Assembly (NCBI GenBank): GCA_007116685.1
Contig: SKIC01000241.1
Span: forward strand, 1 to 22,899
Source of the DNA: Balneolales bacterium
GTDB lineage: Bacteria > Bacteroidota > Rhodothermia > Balneolales > Natronogracilivirgulaceae
Direction: 5' to 3'
Length of the DNA stretch: 22,899 nt
Shown: positions 1 to 7,430 of the stretch, in pieces
Layout of the letters: every line of letters starts with the position of its first letter
Position numbering within the stretch: the first letter of the stretch is position 1
Translations under genes and position numbers: made by a program
The notes under the pieces: generated by a model
Database searches by the model: none
What the model was told of the DNA's origin: nothing
Seen by the model: only the letters and a program-made list of their open reading frames with translations

Positions 1-1580
1 GTACTCAGGCGATATCCATCAATTTCTTTCAGTAATTCTGTGTGTAAAAAATGATCGATAAAGGAATTATCATTGATGTATTTCTCGTAACCCGTTTCGG
101 GATCTCTGAAATTGTTTCCGTAAAGAGCAGTTTCAAAATCGCTCATATAATTTCGAATCCACTGCTGTTGTTGCGGAGTGATGTCCGATTCATTAGGTCT
201 TACATGGCCAAGATTTGTCCCACGATTTGTGGTAAAGCCACTTTCACCTTCATTTAAGCGATCTTTTTTGATGATATACCCACCGGTAATATCAGGCTCC
301 TGATTGTCTTCAGGTTCTATTTTTGTGATATCAACCCTGTTGTTATCCCATTTTATCCGTTCCACGAGCACGTAAACTCCGTGGTAATTCGACATACTGA
401 CAAGCCCGTTTCCGGAATGCAGAAACAATTCCACATAGCGGGTGCGAGGGGCATACCAACCCATATCTTCTGAAAGCTGATACGCCACCACGTTTCGCAT
501 GAGCGTCATGTCGGTGTAGGGAGCGTATAAAATCCAATTATGCTCGGAAGGAAGCCCCAAAAGAGATTCGTTTCTATTGCCCTCTGTTTCATCACGAAGA
601 TGGAATCCGAACATATTTTTGGGAAACGATAACGAGCTTGAGCCCCGCTTGTTGATGTCCATTCTGCTGCTAAAAGGCTGCGCATCGAGAAGCTCATAAC
701 GTCCGCCATTTTCATCTTCAATAAGAGTCAAAGACGCAGGAGTACGATCGCCAGGTTCAATTTCGATATCATACTGATTGATAATAACCAGGGGCATATC
801 AGAACTAAAAGAAGCCACATCCGGACTTAATCGGTTGAAAATCTCACTATTCGTTGTACTGGGTTGATATCCTTCTTTAAAAGCTCTTGCTCGAATTATA
901 AAACTACCATTCACCGTAACGGGTCCTACGTATCTTGAAGATGAACCCGGCTCAGGAATGGTTCCGTTTGTAGTGAAATAGATTGTCGCGTCATGTTCGG
1001 TAGTCAATTCTAATTGAAATGCTGAATCATACGTTTTCCCGGAAACAGAAAACTCAGGCGGAAGTAGCATCAGCTCTTTTTGCTGTTGACTATTTGCGGT
1101 GCCGGGCGTAGGCTTAGTAAAGAAAAACATATTGTCGCTGCCATCCGGAGAACGCCCGTAAGAAATATCAGTTGGAATCAAAATGGGAGGAAAATCATCT
1201 ATTCGCGCACCGGAAGGATGTGTTAGAACTATTTCTTCATTTCCCGAACTGATTCTGAAATTTGTATGTAACTCCTGATTAGGATTTGTTCGGTCTTTGC
1301 CGGAAGCCCAGATTAGTAAAAATCCTTCAGGCTGCAATTCAATGTCTGGAATAATCCAACGATAAGGTCGGGAATAATCATCAGAAAGCCCGTATCCCCC
1401 CAAATTGACCGGAACGTCACCGGTATTATAGAGTTCAATCCAATCCTCAAAATCTCCGTCTTCATCAGCCAGTGTTTCTGAATTTGAAGCCTGAACTTCA
1501 TTGATGACAACTTGAGCTTCGGTGATTGTTGTGAAGCATAAAAAGATAAGAGAGGCTAAGCCAATAAAACGATAATACAT
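1..1580 (-). CDS. Secreted lamin-tail / CotH-family protein, 3' part cut by window edge
   Basis: The reading frame is open from an ATG at 1580 to the left edge, giving 526 visible residues with no stop. The start has a signal peptide (hydrophobic residues about 4-17, likely cleavage after TEA at 20-22). Residues about 23-165 look like a lamin-tail domain (INEVQASNSE, then DWIELYNTGD). Residues about 176-245 resemble a chitobiase/Fn3-like C-terminal module (TIYFTTNGTIPEPGSSSRY). From about 260 a CotH-type domain follows: KRGSSSLSFPKNMF, LLGLPSEHNWILYAPYTD, MRNVVAYQLSEDMG, YHGVYVLVERI and, at the very edge, ELLKEIDGYRLS. The family includes spore-coat kinase CotH and many secreted Bacteroidota proteins, and the visible part is probably extracellular. 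The kinase-type active-site region lies beyond the edge, so activity cannot be judged. No Shine-Dalgarno sequence precedes the ATG. The domain calls rest on motif memory. Confidence 0.85.
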   Translation of the reverse strand, partial: MYYRFIGLASLIFLCFTTITEAQVVINEVQASNSETLADEDGDFEDWIELYNTGDVPVNLGGYGLSDDYSRPYRWIIPDIELQPEGFLLIWASGKDRTNPNQELHTNFRISSGNEEIVLTHPSGARIDDFPPILIPTDISYGRSPDGSDNMFFFTKPTPGTANSQQQKELMLLPPEFSVSGKTYDSAFQLELTTEHDATIYFTTNGTIPEPGSSSRYVGPVTVNGSFIIRARAFKEGYQPSTTNSEIFNRLSPDVASFSSDMPLVIINQYDIEIEPGDRTPASLTLIEDENGGRYELLDAQPFSSRMDINKRGSSSLSFPKNMFGFHLRDETEGNRNESLLGLPSEHNWILYAPYTDMTLMRNVVAYQLSEDMGWYAPRTRYVELFLHSGNGLVSMSNYHGVYVLVERIKWDNNRVDITKIEPEDNQEPDITGGYIIKKDRLNEGESGFTTNRGTNLGHVRPNESDITPQQQQWIRNYMSDFETALYGNNFRDPETGYEKYINDNSFIDHFLHTELLKEIDGYRLS

Positions 1581-1867
1581 GAGGAAAGTGCTGCGAAAAA
1601 ATTTCAACGAAATGTAAAAATGCATTATCAAATATACGACAAAAATATCTAATTCTCTTAAATAGGGTGCCTGGACATTGTTTTTAGAGTCGCGTTATGA
1701 AATAAATTTGCATTACTATTCAATGCTGAAGTTTGGGAGCATCTCGTCTTGAAGAGTGCTTATCTAATTGATTGGTGATTTTTTTGTAAAAAGGTCAGGA
1801 TGTAAGGATAAATATTTCCATAGCAGAAGATATTTTTAATAACCTATTCCAGAGCTTTGTGTTCTGA
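1581..1867. other. Gene-free stretch upstream of the CotH-family gene
   Basis: No credible reading frame or RNA fold is visible in this AT-rich stretch. It separates the tRNA-Leu terminator from the CotH-family start and must hold that gene's promoter. On the minus strand it has two exact matches to the Bacteroidetes -7 consensus TAnnTTTG: TATATTTG at 1629-1636 and TATTTTTG at 1640-1647. Neither has a clear TTTG partner at the usual -33 distance, so I list them as weak candidates only. Confidence 0.4.
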
Positions 1868-1890
1868 TAAAAAAGCCTTGCAAGTCAAGG
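1868..1890 (-). terminator. Intrinsic terminator of tRNA-Leu
   Basis: On the minus strand, 7 bases after the tRNA discriminator base, there is a perfect 5-bp stem CCTTG/CAAGG with loop ACTTG (1876-1890). One C and then six T residues follow (1874-1869). The placement directly behind the tRNA fits a Rho-independent terminator. The stem is short, but the T tract is clean. Confidence 0.75.
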
Positions 1891-1897
1891 AGAAGGG

Positions 1898-1981
1898 TGC
1901 CGAAGGGGGGACTCGAACCCCCACGTCATTGCTGACATACGCCCCTGAAACGCACGCGTCTACCAATTCCGCCACTTCGGC
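1898..1981 (-). tRNA. tRNA-Leu (anticodon CAG)
   Basis: The minus-strand sequence folds as a class II tRNA. The acceptor stem GCCGAAG pairs with CTTCGGC, and the D-arm (GCGGAATTGGTAGACGC) is typical of leucine tRNAs. The anticodon loop TTCAGGG gives anticodon CAG, reading CUG. A long variable arm (TGTCAGCAATGACGT region) follows, then a T-arm with GTTCGAGTC in a GGGGG/CCCCC stem. The discriminator base is A, as expected for leucine. The next genome bases are CCC, so CCA is not encoded and must be added after transcription. It stands alone, with its own promoter upstream and terminator downstream. Confidence 0.97.
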
Positions 1982-1994
1982 TTTGAGAGAATTG

Positions 1995-2026
1995 CAAAGA
2001 TACCGCAATTCTGTACCTCTGGCAAT
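1995..2026 (-). promoter_or_regulatory. Bacteroidetes-type promoter of tRNA-Leu
   Basis: On the minus strand ATTG (2026-2023) and TATCTTTG (2002-1995) are separated by 20 bases. This matches the Bacteroidetes housekeeping pattern of a -33 TTTG and a -7 TAnnTTTG box with about 19-20 bases between. The -7 box ends 13 bases before the mature tRNA 5' end, leaving room for a short 5' leader. The position relative to a certain RNA gene makes this the best promoter candidate in the window. Confidence 0.65.
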
Positions 2027-2043
2027 GCTTCAGAATCTAATTT

Positions 2044-3234
2044 TTAGCGGTGTTCAAATATATATCGCATCATAGAGCGATAGTTTTCGTCCGGGGTAAT
2101 TCCGCGCCTTTTCATCATTCTGGATGCGGTATCCATGGCTTTATCAAATATGTGATCAACAAGCGCCCCATCCCCAACCCAGGAGAATGAAGGGATAAAT
2201 TTGGGAGGAAAGGTGCTGGTAAAAATATTTGATGCCACGCCACATTGTGTTCCCGTATTAAGCATGGTATTAATTGCTGTTTTTGAGTGGTCGCCCATAA
2301 TGGTACCACAAAACTGAACTCCGGATTCCAAATCAGAGCCTTCTTCCCAATCCTTTAAAATGATGTCGCTGTAATTGTTTTTCAGGTTAGACGTATTAGT
2401 ATCAGCACCTAAGTTTACCCATTCTCCAAAAAGGGAATTTCCGGCAAAACCGTCGTGTGCTTTATTGCTATATCCCTGGAAAATGCAGTTTTGTATTTCA
2501 CCGGCTACCTTACAAACAGGTCCAATAGTTGTATCCGGGTAGATTTTTGAACCCACTTTAACCACACTATTATCCCCAATAGAAACCGGTCCTTGTATTA
2601 CGCTGCCACTCATGATGTGCGTATTTTTACCAAGTACAACCGGACCTTTTCTGGCATCAATAATTACTCCGGGATCTACAGTAACACTTTCGGCTGCGAA
2701 GAGTTGCATTTCACCGATAGTGATGGCGTGTTCTGGAGTATATGGCGAAATTTCGTTGGTTTGAGTTAATAATTCAGTATCCGCTTCAATTTGTTTTCCA
2801 TTATACTCGTAGAGATTCCAGATTTGCTCGAGTATAGTTCCTGTACTTTGCCGCCAGGATACCCCCTGAGGTGTATTAGTATTCGCTGCGAGCAATTCGA
2901 GGTGTTTTTCATAGGATAATCGGAATACAACAGGTTCTTTATCTAGTACCAGTCCTTCAGAAACACCAAGGGATTTAATTTCTTCTATCAGAGATTGATC
3001 GGGTAGTAATCTGCTGTTAATCCAGTATACATCATCTTTCGATTCCAGATTCCCGGTGGGGAAAACATAATTAACGGGAACACGCTCTGTTCGTATCCAT
3101 GAATTTAGTTTTAGCCTGCGAATCCATTTCTCGCGTATGGTTAAAATTCCCAATCGTAAGTCGTCAATAGGTCGGCTTAAAGCCAACGGGTAAAAGTACT
3201 TGACTTGATCATCTTCAAAAAAACAGACTTGCAT
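2044..3234 (-). CDS. Alternative (Bacteroidetes-type) GlmU: UDP-GlcNAc diphosphorylase / GlcN-1-P acetyltransferase
   Basis: This 396-residue protein fits the alternative GlmU family known mainly from Bacteroidota. The N-terminus (VCFFEDDQVKYFYPLALS, then RPIDDLRLGILTIREKW) is the family's nucleotidyltransferase signature and lacks the classical GlmU glycine-rich GxGTRM loop. The C-terminal half, about residues 170-340, is a left-handed beta-helix of hexapeptide repeats (VTVDPGVIIDA, VVLGKNTHIMSGSVIQGPV, SIGDNSVVKVGSKI). It contains a conserved KAHDGFAGNS, GEWVNLGADTNTSNLKNNY stretch likely lining the acetyltransferase site. The predicted role is converting glucosamine-1-P to UDP-GlcNAc in the cytoplasm. 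I chose the ATG at 3234 because GAGGTG stands just before it; a GTG two codons upstream (3240) is the alternative. It is transcribed away from glmS, which supplies the upstream pathway step. Function is inferred from family and context. Confidence 0.85.
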   Translation of the reverse strand: MQVCFFEDDQVKYFYPLALSRPIDDLRLGILTIREKWIRRLKLNSWIRTERVPVNYVFPTGNLESKDDVYWINSRLLPDQSLIEEIKSLGVSEGLVLDKEPVVFRLSYEKHLELLAANTNTPQGVSWRQSTGTILEQIWNLYEYNGKQIEADTELLTQTNEISPYTPEHAITIGEMQLFAAESVTVDPGVIIDARKGPVVLGKNTHIMSGSVIQGPVSIGDNSVVKVGSKIYPDTTIGPVCKVAGEIQNCIFQGYSNKAHDGFAGNSLFGEWVNLGADTNTSNLKNNYSDIILKDWEEGSDLESGVQFCGTIMGDHSKTAINTMLNTGTQCGVASNIFTSTFPPKFIPSFSWVGDGALVDHIFDKAMDTASRMMKRRGITPDENYRSMMRYIFEHR

Positions 3235-3237
3235 AAA

Positions 3238-3243
3238 CACCTC
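3238..3243 (-). promoter_or_regulatory. Ribosome binding site deciding the alternative-GlmU start
   Basis: GAGGTG on the minus strand sits 3 bases before the ATG at 3234 and overlaps the competing GTG codon at 3240. Such a motif is uncommon in this window, and it favours the ATG. Confidence 0.5.
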
Positions 3244-3385
3244 GGCATTAGTTGCTGGAATACAGAAACAATATAGTGTGGATTGAGTGTAAGATTCTAA
3301 GTAAAGCTCAGAATTTTTTAAGTATGTTAGAAATGATTAAATTTTTGCGCTTTATAAAAACCCGAATGAACTAAAAAAATAAAAT

Positions 3386-5221
3386 ATGTGCGGAATAGTA
3401 GGTTACATCGGCCACAGAAAAGCAACCGATGTAATAATCAAGGGATTGCAACGACTTGAGTATAGAGGCTATGACTCAGCAGGTGTTGCAATAGTAAATG
3501 GTAAAATCAGAATAGAGAAGCAAAAGGGCAAAGTAGCACAGTTGGTTAAAGTGATTAGTGCTAATCCTATGCAAGGATCATCCGGTATCGGGCATACCCG
3601 ATGGGCCACGCACGGGGAACCTAATGATGTTAATGCCCATCCTCATACCGGCCAGAAGAAGAAGTTTGCACTTGTTCATAATGGAATTATTGAAAACTAT
3701 GATGCGATTAGGAAAAACCTGGAAAGCAAAGGACATGTTTTCGAATCGCAAACCGATACTGAGGTACTTGCTCATTTGATTGAGGAAATCTACGAGATTA
3801 GCGATACTGATTTCATTACATCTGTTCAACTTGCTCTAAACGAAGTTGATGGCACTTTTGGAATTGCCGTGGTTAATAATGATGATCCCGATACGATTAT
3901 CGTTGCCAGACGAGGATCACCATTGTTGCTTGGCATTGGTGAGGGCGAACATTTTATCGCCTCGGATGCTTCGCCTATCATCGAGTACACCAATAAAGTA
4001 GTGTATTTGGATGACGATGAAATGGCAATTATCAACCGGGATAGTTACGAAGTGCGCACGATTAAAAACGTGACACTCAATAAAGCTGTCCACGAATTGG
4101 AAATGAGTATTGAGCAGATAGAAAAAGCAGGTTTTCCTCACTTTATGCTCAAAGAAATTTACGAGCAACCAGATACCATCGCAGATTGTATGCGAGGTCG
4201 TTTGGTAGTGAGTGAAAATAGAATTCAGTTAGGTGGTATCGCTCATGTTCTTGATCGTATTGTAAATGCGGATAGAATCATTATCGCTGCTTGCGGAACA
4301 TCATGGCATGCCGGTTTGGTAGGTGAATATCTGTTCGAATATCTAGCCAAAAAGAAAGTAGAAGTAGAATATGCCTCTGAGTTTCGCTATCAGAATCCTC
4401 TGATTGATGAAAAAGACGTTATGATCGTAATTTCTCAAAGTGGCGAAACAGCGGATACTTTGGCTGCTGTGCGTGAGGCAAAGAGCAAAGGTGCTTTGGT
4501 TTTAGGAATCTGCAATGTGGTGGGCTCAACCATAGCGAGAGAAACAGATGCCGGTGTTTATACGCACGCCGGTCCGGAAATCGGCGTAGCTTCTACTAAA
4601 GCTTTTACAGCTCAGGTTACGGTTTTGAGCCTGATGGCGATAATGATAGGGCAAAAGAATGGTGCCTTGTCAGAAAAGAAATCTGCGAAACTCATAAAAG
4701 CTCTGAATGAAATTCCTGAAAAGGTAAAGGCAATTCTTGAACATGCTGATGACATCAAAAAAATGTCTGAGTTATTTACTTATGCTCCAAACTTTCTGTA
4801 TTTGGGAAGAAGTTACAACTTCCCCGTAGCTCTTGAGGGGGCTCTTAAGTTAAAAGAGATTTCCTACATACATGCGGAAGGTTATCCAGCTGCAGAAATG
4901 AAGCACGGTCCTATTGCTCTCATAGATCAGCACATGCCGGTAGTTGTTATAGCCGCTACCGATCATACCAATGATAAGATGATCAGTAATATCGAGGAAG
5001 TTCGTGCCAGAAAAGGTAGAGTAATAGCCATTGCTAATGAAAATAATTCAGAAGTGGCAAATCTGGCGGAATACACCATTCGTATTCCTGAAACTCATGA
5101 TTGTTTTACGCCATTACTGACTGTGATTCCGCTCCAGTTGATATCATACTACATTGCAGTAAATAGAAAATGCGATGTAGATCAGCCTAGAAATCTTGCG
5201 AAAAGTGTGACGGTGGAATAA
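3386..5221 (+). CDS. glmS: Glutamine--fructose-6-phosphate aminotransferase (isomerizing)
   Basis: GlmS makes glucosamine-6-phosphate from fructose-6-phosphate and glutamine, the committed step to UDP-GlcNAc for peptidoglycan and lipid A. The 611-residue length is normal for the family. The N-terminal glutaminase domain starts MCGIVGYIG, with Cys2 as nucleophile, so the ATG at 3386 is forced. HTRWATHGEPN (70-80) and HNGIIEN (98-104) follow. Two SIS sugar-isomerase domains carry CGTSWHAG, SQSGETADT, GVASTKAFTAQ, LGRSYNFPVALEGALKLKE and EGYPAAEMKHGPIAL. The C-terminus PRNLAKSVTVE holds the conserved lysine (K606). No Shine-Dalgarno sequence is present; the leader is A-rich. The gene is divergent from alternative glmU, with about 150 bp between starts, so shared control is plausible. 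No glmS ribozyme fits in that gap. Confidence 0.98.
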   Translation: MCGIVGYIGHRKATDVIIKGLQRLEYRGYDSAGVAIVNGKIRIEKQKGKVAQLVKVISANPMQGSSGIGHTRWATHGEPNDVNAHPHTGQKKKFALVHNGIIENYDAIRKNLESKGHVFESQTDTEVLAHLIEEIYEISDTDFITSVQLALNEVDGTFGIAVVNNDDPDTIIVARRGSPLLLGIGEGEHFIASDASPIIEYTNKVVYLDDDEMAIINRDSYEVRTIKNVTLNKAVHELEMSIEQIEKAGFPHFMLKEIYEQPDTIADCMRGRLVVSENRIQLGGIAHVLDRIVNADRIIIAACGTSWHAGLVGEYLFEYLAKKKVEVEYASEFRYQNPLIDEKDVMIVISQSGETADTLAAVREAKSKGALVLGICNVVGSTIARETDAGVYTHAGPEIGVASTKAFTAQVTVLSLMAIMIGQKNGALSEKKSAKLIKALNEIPEKVKAILEHADDIKKMSELFTYAPNFLYLGRSYNFPVALEGALKLKEISYIHAEGYPAAEMKHGPIALIDQHMPVVVIAATDHTNDKMISNIEEVRARKGRVIAIANENNSEVANLAEYTIRIPETHDCFTPLLTVIPLQLISYYIAVNRKCDVDQPRNLAKSVTVE

Positions 5222-5263
5222 AACCATCGTTACTTTTTCCAAGTAGAGATTTGTTTTACAGGC

Positions 5264-6412
5264 TTAGTGCTGGATGCCGAAAATTTTCTTGAGTAGGCTC
5301 TCACCATCTTTGCTGGCATCAATAAGCTTTGATACATCCACATTTGATGGAATTTGATATCCGTTCTTAAAATCTGTGATATGATACACAGCGACTTCAC
5401 CAATATTATGGAAGTTGGTCACCTCTTTTTTCTTCAGTATAAAGTCTTCCTGAATAACCTGATAAAGTTGTTCTGAAACACAAATGCCATTCGTTTCAGC
5501 AGCATTTTCAAGGCGCGCAGCAAAATTGATTGTGTGTCCCCAAACATCGAAGGCAATTTTTTGATAACCTATAATTCCTGCAATTACAGGACCTTTATGA
5601 ACTCCAACACGTAATTTCCAGTGTTGATTGCCATTTTGTTGATTATAACTTGCAATAAATTCCTGTAGCTTTAATCCTGCGGCGGCTGTAGCATGTTCAA
5701 TATGATTGGTGGTTTTATTTACACCACCTATAGCCATATAAGCATCACCAATAGTTTTAACCCGTTCCAAACCAAAATCTTGGGTGATTTCGTCAAAAGC
5801 CCAAAAGATTTCATTTAAAGAAGCCACACTTGCAGCCGGTCCAATATCTTTTGCTATACCGGTAAAATTCTCGAAATCTGTAAATAGTATAGTCGCTTTT
5901 TCGACATTTTCCGGATCAGGTTTTTTCCCTTCTTTTAAATTACTGATATGCTTTTCCGGCAAAATATTTTTAAGAATAGCGGATATTTTATCTCTTTCAG
6001 ACTCTATTTCATCCTGTAGCTTTCTAATTTTTAAGTGCGTTGAAATCCGCGCAAAAAGCTCTTCTTTTTGAAATGGTTTGCTAATATAATCCACCCCACC
6101 CGACTCGAAACACTTGACAATATTTTTGAGATCATTCAATGCTGATAAGAAAAGTATAGGAATGTGAGCGAACTCAGGCATACTTTTCATTTTGATAGTG
6201 GTTTCAAAGCCATCCATTTCAGGCATTTGAATATCCATGAGTATCAAATCGGGTTTTACCTTAGAGGCAACTTTTATCGCCCGCTCACCCGATGTTGCAG
6301 CCAATAATCTATAATTATGCTCACTGAGTGTAGCTAGCATGAGATCCAGGTTGTTTTTGTTGTCATCAACAACTAGGATGGTTGCCTCTGGTGTAGTCCG
6401 CATTTCGGTCAT
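5264..6412 (-). CDS. Response regulator with class III adenylate cyclase output domain
   Basis: This 382-residue cytoplasmic protein joins a receiver domain (about 10-128) to a class III nucleotide cyclase domain (about 168-345) through a short helical linker (KLQDEIESERDKISAIL). Receiver residues are present: acidic pair D16/D17, phospho-acceptor D60 in LILMDIQMPEMDG, S90, and K112 in SKPF. The cyclase keeps the residues expected for activity: metal aspartates D179 (ILFTDFENF) and D223 (IGDAYMAIGG), adenine-selecting K219 and D289 (FDVWG), and N296 and R300 (TINFAARLE). It should therefore make cAMP, probably under phosphorelay control. No histidine kinase or cAMP-binding regulator is in the window. 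It converges on glmS, with 42 bp between stops. A second start at residue 4 is possible. Confidence 0.93.
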   Translation of the reverse strand: MTEMRTTPEATILVVDDNKNNLDLMLATLSEHNYRLLAATSGERAIKVASKVKPDLILMDIQMPEMDGFETTIKMKSMPEFAHIPILFLSALNDLKNIVKCFESGGVDYISKPFQKEELFARISTHLKIRKLQDEIESERDKISAILKNILPEKHISNLKEGKKPDPENVEKATILFTDFENFTGIAKDIGPAASVASLNEIFWAFDEITQDFGLERVKTIGDAYMAIGGVNKTTNHIEHATAAAGLKLQEFIASYNQQNGNQHWKLRVGVHKGPVIAGIIGYQKIAFDVWGHTINFAARLENAAETNGICVSEQLYQVIQEDFILKKKEVTNFHNIGEVAVYHITDFKNGYQIPSNVDVSKLIDASKDGESLLKKIFGIQH

Positions 6413-6509
6413 AAATGTTTTTGTACAAATAGATGTTTATGAACACTAGGAAATAACATTGAATTTGCGAGCAATTCAAGTACAAGAAAAGATAAATCTT
6501 ACTTTTAGA

Positions 6510-7307
6510 ATGAAAACCAATCAGTACAAATTAGCCTTAATTACCGGGGCGTCTTCTGGTATAGGAACAGCATATGCCGAAAAGTTAGCTGCTAACAACA
6601 TAAACCTTGTTTTAACAGCTCGGTCAACAGATAAATTGGAGGAGCTTTCTCAAAAGCTGGAAGCAGAATATGCAATAAAAGCGTATGTAATTTCTCAGGA
6701 TTTATCCGATCCCGGTGCAGCCAAGCAACTGTATGAAAATTGCCAAAAACAAAAACTTCACGTTGATTTACTCATTAATAACGCAGGTTTTGGCTATCAA
6801 GGTTTTTTTGAAAAGTCTGAATTGGCATTTTACACAAACATGCTGAATCTGAATATAACAGCATTAACAGAGCTCACTTATCTGTTTGGAAAAGATATGC
6901 TGGATAATGGATTAGGTGCTGTTCAAAATATTGCATCAGTGGCCGGTGTGCAGCCTATCCCATATTTCTCAGTATATGCCGCTTCTAAATCTTATGTGAT
7001 TGATTTTAGTCTGGCCTTATGGCGCGAATGGAAAGATAGAGGCGTTTTGGTTTCCGTGATGTGTCCGGGCCCGGTTGAAACTCGTTTTTTTGAAGTATCC
7101 GGTGCTAATCCTCGTGAGATGATGCTAAGAAAATTGCAAACTCCTGAGGATGTTGCAGAAATTGGTTGGAAAGCCATTTTAAAAAAGAAACCTGAAGTGT
7201 TTTCATCAAGGTCACTGAGTTTGACTGCGGGATTTGCAACAAAACTCCCAGCGAAATGGGTGGCCTCTGTTATAAATGCTACTATGAAACCCAAAGCAAA
7301 TCTATAA
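6510..7307 (+). CDS. Short-chain dehydrogenase/reductase (SDR), substrate unknown
   Basis: This is a classical SDR of 265 residues. The nucleotide-binding motif TGASSGIG is at 12-19, NNAG at 90-93, and the catalytic Ser-Tyr-Lys set is S143, Y156 and K160 with canonical spacing (IASVAG, then VYAASK). PGPVET at 186-191 follows the usual PG motif. It most resembles general SDRs annotated as DltE-like or 'SDR family NAD(P)-dependent oxidoreductase', and nothing in the sequence fixes the substrate. An in-frame TTG at 6459 would add 17 residues, but the ATG at 6510 leads straight into the first beta strand (KLALITGASSG), so I prefer it. It is divergent from the receiver-cyclase gene, with roughly 100 bp between starts. 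No partner gene is evident. Confidence 0.9.
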   Translation: MKTNQYKLALITGASSGIGTAYAEKLAANNINLVLTARSTDKLEELSQKLEAEYAIKAYVISQDLSDPGAAKQLYENCQKQKLHVDLLINNAGFGYQGFFEKSELAFYTNMLNLNITALTELTYLFGKDMLDNGLGAVQNIASVAGVQPIPYFSVYAASKSYVIDFSLALWREWKDRGVLVSVMCPGPVETRFFEVSGANPREMMLRKLQTPEDVAEIGWKAILKKKPEVFSSRSLSLTAGFATKLPAKWVASVINATMKPKANL

Positions 7308-7430
7308 ACTTAGACTTACATTCTTCACAGGCATTTTCTATTTTGCCTAATTGTGTGCGTATATGTTCAATACTTCGGATATTTTCATTAGTTTGAGCAC
7401 TCTGCACAAAATGCGTTGAACCACAAAAAA

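Noticed and set aside
343..721. Two short minus-strand open frames
   Set aside because: Both lie in other frames of the CotH-family gene, whose own frame is open across the whole region and carries the family motifs.
1857..2075. 72-codon open frame on the plus strand
   Set aside because: It runs across the tRNA-Leu gene and its terminator; the GGTRTPT stretch is the well-known translation artefact of a tRNA antisense strand.
3241..3385. Possible glmS ribozyme or riboswitch between alternative glmU and glmS
   Set aside because: The gap is about 145 bp, AT-rich, shared by two divergent promoters, and shows none of the paired core expected of the glmS ribozyme.
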